Under the pieces are notes generated by a model, which ran no database searches, was not told the DNA's origin, and saw only the letters and a program-made list of their open reading frames with translations. Source: Actinomadura opuntiae (GTDB lineage Bacteria > Actinomycetota > Actinomycetes > Streptosporangiales > Streptosporangiaceae). From it: a DNA stretch of 64,000 nt. Below, piece after piece: positions 59,070 through 64,000 of this stretch. Location of the stretch: the NCBI RefSeq assembly GCF_030283205.1, contig NZ_JASNWF010000006.1:186001-250000 (forward strand). The letters run 5' to 3'. Position 1 is the first letter of the stretch, and the number at the start of each line of letters is the position of its first letter. The position numbers and the translations under genes are program-made.

Positions 59070-59110
59070 GGCCCCGGGGGGTTCCGGTCGGACCGGAACC
59101 CCCGGGGCCG
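59070..59110. terminator. Bidirectional hairpin between convergent genes
   Basis: A GC-rich inverted repeat of about 18 bp per arm with one bulged G (left arm from 59070, right arm to about 59110) fills the 52-bp gap between the convergent acyl-CoA dehydrogenase and PHP genes. It is the probable terminator for both. Confidence 0.7.
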
Positions 59111-59117
59111 GGCCTCC

Positions 59118-60731
59118 TCAGGCGCGCTTGAGGAAGATCGGGTTGGTGAGCGCGGCCATCGGGCCCCAGACCAGGGCCGGTCCCATGCTGTTCCCCTTGC
59201 CGGGACTGCCGTCGGCCATCGGATGGCGGACCTCCGCCCGCACGTAGGCCGCGAGCGACGTCGTCGTCCGCCAGACCACGGTGCCCTTCCCGGAGGCCGG
59301 AAGCGACTCCTGGTGCATCTGGCCCTCGTCGGTGATGAACCGGACGGTGCCGTTCGGCACTCCGGACACCTCCAGCCGCACGTCGACGGGGGCGTCGGCC
59401 TTCGCTGTGAGCGTGTCCGCGATCCCCGCCTCCCGTCCACCGGCGGTCGCGGTGAACGTCAGATTCACCGACGACGACTCGGCGATCCAGCTGCGTCCGG
59501 CGCGGATCCCGGCCAGGACGGCGCCGGTGCTCAGCTCGTCAGCGTGCACGACGGTGTGCGGCAGCCCGATGACCTGCGGTTCGCTGTGCGCGTCGCTGTT
59601 GCCCATCGCGGGCAGCCAGCCCTTGCCCGACCGCACCGCCTCCCCGAGCCTGGCGTCCCAGGTGTCGACCGCGGACTCGTCGTCATAGGTCCACGGACCG
59701 TTCCACACCTCGACCGCGTCGGCCTCGTCGTAACCGAACTTCCACTGGCAGGCGACGTAGGGGCAGTACGGGTGGGCGGGCACGACGGCGCCGCCGGAGC
59801 GCCGCACCTGACGGGCGAACCGGGCGAAGCCGTCGTCCCGGGCCCGGTACCGCCAGTCGACCCACTCGCCGGCGGGCAGGCCGAGCGCCAGCCAGTGGCC
59901 GTTGCGGGTGGTGACCTCCTCACCGGTGATGACGAGCAGATCGTCACCGGCGAACTTGCCCCACACGCCGTGGGACGAGGAGGTGTTGTGGTCGGTGGAC
60001 ACCATGAAGTCGAGCCCTGCCGCCCGCGCCCCTGCCGCCACCTCGGACGGGAGCCGCCTGCCGTCGGAGTGGACGGTGTGCAGGTGGCCGTCGCCCCGGT
60101 ACCAGGCGCGCCCGCGCCCCTTCGCCCTCGTGGGCGGGTACTCCGGCGCGAAGGGCGCACCGTCCCTGCCGTACGTCAGGGTGATCTTGACCTGGTAGTT
60201 CATGCCCTGCGGCGCGACCTGGTACGGGCCGAGGACGATGTTCCACGTCCCGGCCCCGATCGGGCCGGGGAGATAGCCCGGCGTGGCCTCCGCCGCGCTG
60301 ATCTCGAACGAGCTGCGGAATCCGCCGGACCAGCCGCGGAACCCCTTCCCGCCCAGCTTGACGCCGCGCTGGTCGAAGATGCCGATGTCACAGGAGTTGC
60401 CGGGCGTGCCCGCCGGGACGGCCGGCTTGTCGTAGGAGTACTCGACCGCGATCTTCTGCACGCCCTTCGGCACCTCGACGGGCAGGTACACGAAGTCGGC
60501 GGCGCCGGTCTCCAGGTGCCCGGTGACGGTACGGCTGACGTCCCCGCCACCGGACGGCGCGGCTGCGGGTCCGGTGGCGGCGGCGCGCGCCGAAGGGAAG
60601 GAGACGGGGACGAGGGTCAGCGCCGCTCCCGTCGCGGCCGCCATCAGCAGCCGCCGCCGGTCCAGGGTGTGCGCGCCGTCGCCGGCCGGTAGCGCGGCGG
60701 CGTGCCGCTCGCATTGTCCATCAAGGCACAT
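59118..60731 (-). CDS. Exported PHP-domain metallohydrolase (CehA/McbA family)
   Basis: A 537-residue protein. The N-terminus has a twin-arginine-like export signal (LDRRRLLMAAATGAALTLVP, about residues 23-42) and a beta-sandwich domain to about residue 205. A PHP domain follows: GDGHLHTVHSDG, VSTDHNTSS, ITGEEVTT, VVPAHPYCPY and AMGNSDAHSEPQ, all typical metal-binding motifs. A C-terminal beta region ends the chain. CehA/McbA relatives cleave carbamates or phosphoesters; the substrate here is unknown. ATG 60731 has a GTGAGGAC site. Confidence 0.86.
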   Translation of the reverse strand: MCLDGQCERHAAALPAGDGAHTLDRRRLLMAAATGAALTLVPVSFPSARAAATGPAAAPSGGGDVSRTVTGHLETGAADFVYLPVEVPKGVQKIAVEYSYDKPAVPAGTPGNSCDIGIFDQRGVKLGGKGFRGWSGGFRSSFEISAAEATPGYLPGPIGAGTWNIVLGPYQVAPQGMNYQVKITLTYGRDGAPFAPEYPPTRAKGRGRAWYRGDGHLHTVHSDGRRLPSEVAAGARAAGLDFMVSTDHNTSSSHGVWGKFAGDDLLVITGEEVTTRNGHWLALGLPAGEWVDWRYRARDDGFARFARQVRRSGGAVVPAHPYCPYVACQWKFGYDEADAVEVWNGPWTYDDESAVDTWDARLGEAVRSGKGWLPAMGNSDAHSEPQVIGLPHTVVHADELSTGAVLAGIRAGRSWIAESSSVNLTFTATAGGREAGIADTLTAKADAPVDVRLEVSGVPNGTVRFITDEGQMHQESLPASGKGTVVWRTTTSLAAYVRAEVRHPMADGSPGKGNSMGPALVWGPMAALTNPIFLKRA

Positions 60732-60839
60732 GGCCGTCCTCACCGATCGGGGAAACCCCTGAATGCTCGGCCGCCCCACCAAAGCCCAGATGATCTCCCG
60801 ATTTCCCCCACCCATCGCCCACATGACGACTGCCCCCTC

Positions 60840-60901
60840 GTTGACTTGCGGCGAGTCGTTGTTATGAGCGGCGTCATAACAACGACTCGCCGCAAGTCAA
60901 C
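60840..60901. repeat. 28-bp perfect inverted repeat
   Basis: Arms at 60840-60867 and 60874-60901 are exact complements around a 6-base loop (GCGGCG). It starts 16 bases after the stop of the ATPase gene on the minus strand and lies about 110 bases before the start of the PHP gene. It may be the ATPase gene's terminator, but it is far longer than usual and has no T tract, so a small mobile-element remnant is also possible. Confidence 0.85.
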
Positions 60902-60917
60902 GAAGCAGGTCGGGCGC

Positions 60918-61313
60918 TCAGGGGTTGAGGACGGCGAAGACGATCTTGCCTGCCTTGCCGGCGACCGGCCGCACGCCCCAGCAGCGGCAGAACCGATCGA
61001 CGATGAACAGGCCCCGTCCGGCCTCGCTGATCGTGTCGGCCCGCTGGACGCACGGCAGGTCGCACGTCGCGTCCTGCACCTCCATCCACAGCCCGCCGTC
61101 GTCGGCCCGCCCGATCCGGAACGTCACGTCGTCGTCGGACGCGGACGCGTACCGCAGCGCGTTGGTGACGAGCTCGCTGGCCACCAGGCACGGCACGAAG
61201 TCGTCCATGCCCCACTGGCCCGTGACCAGCCGCACGAACCGCCGCACCTCCGCCACGACCGCAAGATCCTGCTTCACCGCCATCTCGTTCTCGCCCCGCG
61301 CCGCCTCGCCCAT
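60918..61313 (-). CDS. RsbW-like ATP-binding protein (GHKL)
   Basis: A 131-residue single-domain ATPase of the anti-sigma/SpoIIAB-like HATPase_c_2 group: VAEVRRFVRLVTGQWGM, ASELVTNALRYA (N-box), LWMEVQDATCDLP and SEAGRGLFIVDRFC (G-box). In streptomycetes many such genes sit next to XRE/DUF397 pairs, as here, and control development or antibiotic production. ATG 61313 follows GAGGAGATGG. It is divergent from the XRE gene. Confidence 0.86.
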   Translation of the reverse strand: MGEAARGENEMAVKQDLAVVAEVRRFVRLVTGQWGMDDFVPCLVASELVTNALRYASASDDDVTFRIGRADDGGLWMEVQDATCDLPCVQRADTISEAGRGLFIVDRFCRCWGVRPVAGKAGKIVFAVLNP

Positions 61314-61330
61314 GATCCATCTCCTCACTG

Positions 61331-61350
61331 TGTGTGGTGAACACCACACA
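61331..61350. promoter_or_regulatory. 20-bp operator-like palindrome
   Basis: TGTGTGGTGAACACCACACA: perfect 9-bp arms around AA. It lies 18 bases upstream of the ATPase start and about 100 bases upstream of the XRE regulator start, in their shared divergent region. It is a likely binding site, perhaps for the XRE/DUF5753 protein itself. Confidence 0.6.
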
Positions 61351-61451
61351 TTCAGCCACTTTCGAAGTTAGATTTGGCATGCCGCCTGAAAGCGGATGGC
61401 GGTGGCAAGCGTCGAGGCGTGGGTGCAAGTTGCCGAGAGAGGTAAGTGATC

Positions 61452-62252
61452 ATGCCTGCACGGCGTCAACGTCCCAACGAATCCCCAGCGCTCGTGGCCT
61501 TTGGTCGCCAGATGCGACGGCTGAGGGAAGCCAAGGACGTCCTGCAAGAGACGATCGCCAACCTGACGAAGGTCAGTCCCGCCCAGGTGAGCCGCATCGA
61601 GAACGGGAAGAAGCGCGCCACCCGCTCATTCGTGAAGACCGTGGACGACTACCTGGAGGCAGGCGGATCGCTCCTGAGCCTGTGGGAGGACCTGAACCGG
61701 GACGGACACCCTGTTCCGATCTGGTTCGACTGGCCGCAGACCGAGTCGGACGCCGCAGAACTCGTTACTTGGGAGCACACGATCGTCCCAGGACTGCTCC
61801 AGACTCCGGCTTACGCTCGCGCGTTTCTCAATTCCGACGAAGCCGTGGAGGCGCGCATGGCACGCCAGGCCATCCTCACCCGCGAGGATGCACCTCCCAC
61901 AGTGCTGGTCGCGCTCCTTGGCGAGTACGTCCTCGACTACCTGGTGACCTCACCCGAGGTCATGTATGAGCAGATAGAGCACCTGATCGCCCTGAGCGAG
62001 CTTCCCAACATCACCATCCAGATCGTTCGGAACAACGGGCGTCCGACAGGCACGGGAGGTGCTTTCGTGGTGGCTACTATGGAGGACCGGAGCGAGGTCG
62101 CCTACATGGAGACGACAGTACGAGGCATCACGACCGACAATCCCTCCGATCTGGCCAAACTCTCCGAATCGCTCAGAGGGTTGCGAGCGAGGGCGCTCCC
62201 CGAAGACATGTCCCGGGACAGATTGAAAGAGGCGCTGGAGAAATGGACCTGA
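61452..62252 (+). CDS. XRE-family regulator with DUF5753 (Scr1-type)
   Basis: A 266-residue protein: N-terminal helix-turn-helix (about residues 15-70; FGRQMRRLREAKDVLQETIA, VSPAQVSRIENGKK) and a DUF5753 domain (about 85-260; WEHTIVPGLLQTPAYARA, LIALSELPNITIQIVRNNG). These regulators usually work with the DUF397 protein encoded just downstream, as in Streptomyces BldB/WhiJ-type switches. ATG 61452 follows AGAGG at a good distance; GTG 61446 is possible. The stop overlaps the first DUF397 gene by 10 bases. Confidence 0.88.
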   Translation: MPARRQRPNESPALVAFGRQMRRLREAKDVLQETIANLTKVSPAQVSRIENGKKRATRSFVKTVDDYLEAGGSLLSLWEDLNRDGHPVPIWFDWPQTESDAAELVTWEHTIVPGLLQTPAYARAFLNSDEAVEARMARQAILTREDAPPTVLVALLGEYVLDYLVTSPEVMYEQIEHLIALSELPNITIQIVRNNGRPTGTGGAFVVATMEDRSEVAYMETTVRGITTDNPSDLAKLSESLRGLRARALPEDMSRDRLKEALEKWT

Positions 62253-62512
62253 CGAAGCTCACTTGGCGTAAGTCCAGCCGCAGTGGTGAGAACGGCGGCA
62301 ACTGCATCGAGCTAGCAGGGCTCTCGTGGCGCAAGAGTAGCCACAGTGCATCCAACGCGGCTGAATGCGTTGAGTTGGCGGACGCGGCGGACGCGGCGGA
62401 CGCGGTGGACGCGGTGGCGGTGCGGGACAGCAAGGACCCGGACGGGTCCGTCCTGCTGGTTACCCGTGCGGCCCTGCGCAGCGCCGTGAACTCCGCCCTG
62501 AGCACCTGCTGA
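62243..62512 (+). CDS. DUF397 protein with duplicated N-terminal motif (array copy 1)
   Basis: An 89-residue DUF397 protein. The DUF397 start motif occurs twice: WRKSSRSGENGGNCIELAG and WRKSSHSASNAAECVELAD. A low-complexity ADAADAADAVDAV stretch and the usual end VAVRDSKDPDGSVLLVTRAA follow. A standard DUF397 protein is about 60-70 residues with one motif. It is the small partner of the overlapping XRE gene and may bind or inhibit that regulator. Confidence 0.88.
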   Translation: MDLTKLTWRKSSRSGENGGNCIELAGLSWRKSSHSASNAAECVELADAADAADAVDAVAVRDSKDPDGSVLLVTRAALRSAVNSALSTC

Positions 62513-62704
62513 CCGCTCCACCACCGTCCCCCGCATCCCACAGACTCGGGCGCGGCGGGTCGTCCACCTAATCCCGCTCGGACGGCCCGCTGCACACCAC
62601 AGAGGGTGCCCGTCATCCTGCTGTGACCGCCCGATCCCTCCGCCTTCGGACGGTACGAGCGGCGGCCCCGTGACAGCCGCGCCCCCACATCCGACACTGA
62701 AAAC

Positions 62705-63019
62705 ATGTCCCTGGAACGTGCGCAGTGGCGCAGGAGCAGCTACAGCGGACCCAACGGCGGCAACTGCATCGAGCTGGCGGGGCTGTCGTGGCGCAAAAGC
62801 AGCCGCAGTGGCGAGAACGGTGGCGACTGCGTGGAGTTGGCCGGGCTTGCGTGGCGTAAGAGCACGCGCAGTGCCTCCAATGGCGGCAACTGTGTCGAGT
62901 TGGCGGACGTGGTCGATGCGGTGGCGGTGCGGGACAGCAAGGACCCGGACGGACCCGTCCTGCTGGTCACCCGTGCGGCCCTGCGCAGCGCCGTGGACTC
63001 CGCCCTGAGCACCCGCTGA
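62705..63019 (+). CDS. DUF397 protein with triplicated motif (array copy 2)
   Basis: A 104-residue DUF397 protein with three tandem start motifs (WRRSSYSGPNGGNCIELAG, WRKSSRSGENGGDCVELAG, WRKSTRSASNGGNCVELAD) before the single C-terminal part AVAVRDSKDPDGPVLLVTRA. The last 100 bases are nearly the same as in copies 1 and 3. ATG 62705 gives the start MSLERAQWRRSS, shared in form with copy 3. No XRE gene precedes this copy directly. Confidence 0.85.
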   Translation: MSLERAQWRRSSYSGPNGGNCIELAGLSWRKSSRSGENGGDCVELAGLAWRKSTRSASNGGNCVELADVVDAVAVRDSKDPDGPVLLVTRAALRSAVDSALSTR

Positions 63020-63219
63020 CCGTCCCGCAACGCGTCCCCCATCTCCCCCAGGCCAAGTCGCCGCGGGCCACCCGCCTCACCCGCGACGGCCCGCCGCGCA
63101 CCACGGAGGGCCGTCGTCGCCTTGCCGTGACGGTCTGGACGCTGCCTTCGGACGCTGGACGCCTCCCGATGCGAACAGAGGCCCGTGACAGCCACGTCCC
63201 TGCGTCCGAGACTGAAACC

Positions 63220-63483
63220 ATGTCCCTGAAAAGCGCCCAGTGGCGCAAAAGCAGCTACACCAGTTCCAACGGCGGCAACTGCGTCGAGATGGCAGGGCTC
63301 TCATGGCGAAAAAGCGTCTACAGCGGCTCGAACGCGGCTGAGTGCGTTGAGTTGGCTGATGCGGCCGGGGCGGTGGCGGACGCGGTGGCGGTGCGGGACA
63401 GCAAGGACCCGGACGGGCCCGTCCTGCTGGTCACCCGTGCGGCCCTGCGTAGCGCTGTGAACTCCGCTCTCGCCGCTCGCTGA
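63220..63483 (+). CDS. DUF397 protein with duplicated motif (array copy 3)
   Basis: An 87-residue DUF397 protein: two start motifs (WRKSSYTSSNGGNCVEMAG and WRKSVYSGSNAAECVELAD), a short Ala/Val/Asp-rich linker and VAVRDSKDPDGPVLLVTRAALRSAV. ATG 63220 matches the start of copy 2 (MSLKSAQWRKSS); the frame is open further upstream but without family sequence. Its 3' flank repeats the flanks of the other copies. Confidence 0.85.
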   Translation: MSLKSAQWRKSSYTSSNGGNCVEMAGLSWRKSVYSGSNAAECVELADAAGAVADAVAVRDSKDPDGPVLLVTRAALRSAVNSALAAR

Positions 63484-63726
63484 CCGCTCCACCGCGTCCC
63501 CCGCCTCCCACAGGCTGAGTCGCGGTGGGCCGTCCACCTATAACCCCGCTCGGACGGCCCCCTCCACGCCACGGGGGCGTCCCGTCACACCGTCGTGCTG
63601 GTATGGCTCCCAGCCCTGGGGACGCGGGGCGCCTTTCAGCACGAGCACGGGCCCGTGACAGCCGCGCCCCCGCCTCCTCACGACTGTGTCATCGGCCGCA
63701 TCGATCCCCACTTCGTTCGCCGCTCA

Positions 63727-64000
63727 TCAGGGCAGGCGGGCGTGTTCGGCTCGGGTGGCGGCGATCCGCTCACGCGCGAGCGTACGGGCCCGCTTGGTGT
63801 CGTCGCCGGTGAGCCGGGCGAGGATCGCTGCGAGCGGCCTGATCTGGCCCCGGCCGCCCCAGTGACCCTCGGGGATCTCGGTGGGGAAGACCCAGATCCG
63901 GCTGGCGTCACGCGGCCAGGCGCCGTTCTCCGCGTCGAGGATCGCCTCGGTGACCTCGGCGATGACGCTCGCACGCTTCTGCTCGTCGAGCTGGCCCTCG
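63727..64000 (-). CDS. Tautomerase-family protein, C-terminal part
   Basis: The gene runs off the right edge; 90 residues plus the stop are visible. The segment LDEQKRASVIAEVTEAILDA followed by RIWVFPTEIPEGHWGGRGQI matches the tautomerase (4-oxalocrotonate tautomerase-like) superfamily, where the catalytic proline is at the missing N-terminus. Family members act on small keto-enol substrates. It converges with the DUF397 array. Confidence 0.78.
   Translation of the reverse strand, partial: EGQLDEQKRASVIAEVTEAILDAENGAWPRDASRIWVFPTEIPEGHWGGRGQIRPLAAILARLTGDDTKRARTLARERIAATRAEHARLP

Larger units (their letters stand above)
62513..63700 (+). repeat. Tandem duplication units carrying DUF397 genes
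   Basis: The three gaps after the DUF397 genes (62513-62704, 63020-63219, 63484-about 63700) are related to one another. Each begins with CTGACCGTC/CTGACCGCTCC just at the stop, has a CGGACGGCCC-like middle and ends with CCCGTGACAGCC followed by a short TCCGA/ACTGAAA-like stretch. The unit (gene plus gap) is about 460-510 bp. The last gap is not followed by a fourth gene. The degree of divergence was judged by eye only. Confidence 0.75.

Noticed and set aside
1..64000. CRISPR arrays, insertion sequences, rRNA genes and riboswitches
   Set aside because: No regularly spaced repeats, transposase-like frames, rRNA sequence or recognisable riboswitch cores were seen on reading the window.

Overview
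The window is a gene-dense, very GC-rich (well over 70% by eye, strong G/C third-position bias) stretch of an actinobacterial chromosome. Lineage markers include a SepX/GlpR divisome protein, an XRE/DUF5753 regulator with a DUF397 array, a SARP regulator, WXG100 proteins, a very large CtpI/CtpH-type P-ATPase and an LCP protein. The gene set and an LP2006-like lasso peptide suggest a filamentous actinomycete, perhaps Streptosporangiales (Actinomadura- or Nocardiopsis-like). That placement is inference. Almost every operon is joined by 4-bp ATGA/GTGA overlaps, which fixes many start codons. No insertion sequence, integrase, CRISPR array or rRNA was seen.

Layout. 1-2.0 kb: 3' end of nagA, a GNAT acetyltransferase, sepX/glpR, tRNA-Ala(CGC) and a hairpin terminator. 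2.2-7.3 kb: a three-gene ABC-2 exporter, divergent from an OmpR-type two-component system. 7.4-9.9 kb: a compact type VII toxin operon of a WXG100 partner, a 507-aa toxin with a C-terminal PD-(D/E)XK / CdiA-EC869-like nuclease domain, and a pentapeptide-repeat protein in the immunity position. 9.9-14.6 kb: accessory genes, including a decayed HTH regulator, a His-Gly-rich HbpS-like protein, a SnoaL-like protein, a hydrolase plus Nudix pair and an internally deleted Sap/GAP exporter. 14.6-21.5 kb: alkylsulfatase, YceI, a CPBP protease with a NarL-type two-component system, and a WYL regulator/DinB pair.

21.5-32.6 kb: the 1561-aa P-type ATPase, a type III polyketide synthase followed by an isoprenylcysteine-methyltransferase-like gene that seems to start with CTG, a PRC-barrel protein, DedA, another NarL-type two-component system and an ABC1/UbiB kinase. 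32.7-40.6 kb: a CHRD-like surface protein with a class F sortase, a pyruvate oxidase-like ThDP enzyme, an enolase-superfamily enzyme, a membrane HD-GYP protein and a GT4 glycosyltransferase. 40.6-47.3 kb: a flavin electron-transfer module (ferric-reductase-like protein, FMN-binding protein, ApbE, BlaI-like repressor), divergent from an OmpR-type two-component system, then an LCP protein.

47.5-55.5 kb is the most notable locus. An orphan LuxR-type regulator, a SARP and a luciferase-like oxidoreductase precede a complete lasso peptide operon. The predicted core GRPSWGFENDWSCVMLC closely resembles the class IV (handcuff) lasso peptide LP2006. It is followed by cyclase, RRE protein, leader peptidase, a MauE-like membrane protein (candidate for the C13-C17 disulfide) and an ABC exporter. 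55.6-64 kb: AI-2E permease, a fused acyl-CoA dehydrogenase, a PHP-type metallohydrolase, a 28-bp perfect inverted repeat, an RsbW-like ATPase divergent from an XRE regulator, a tandem array of three DUF397 genes, and a partial tautomerase gene at the right edge.
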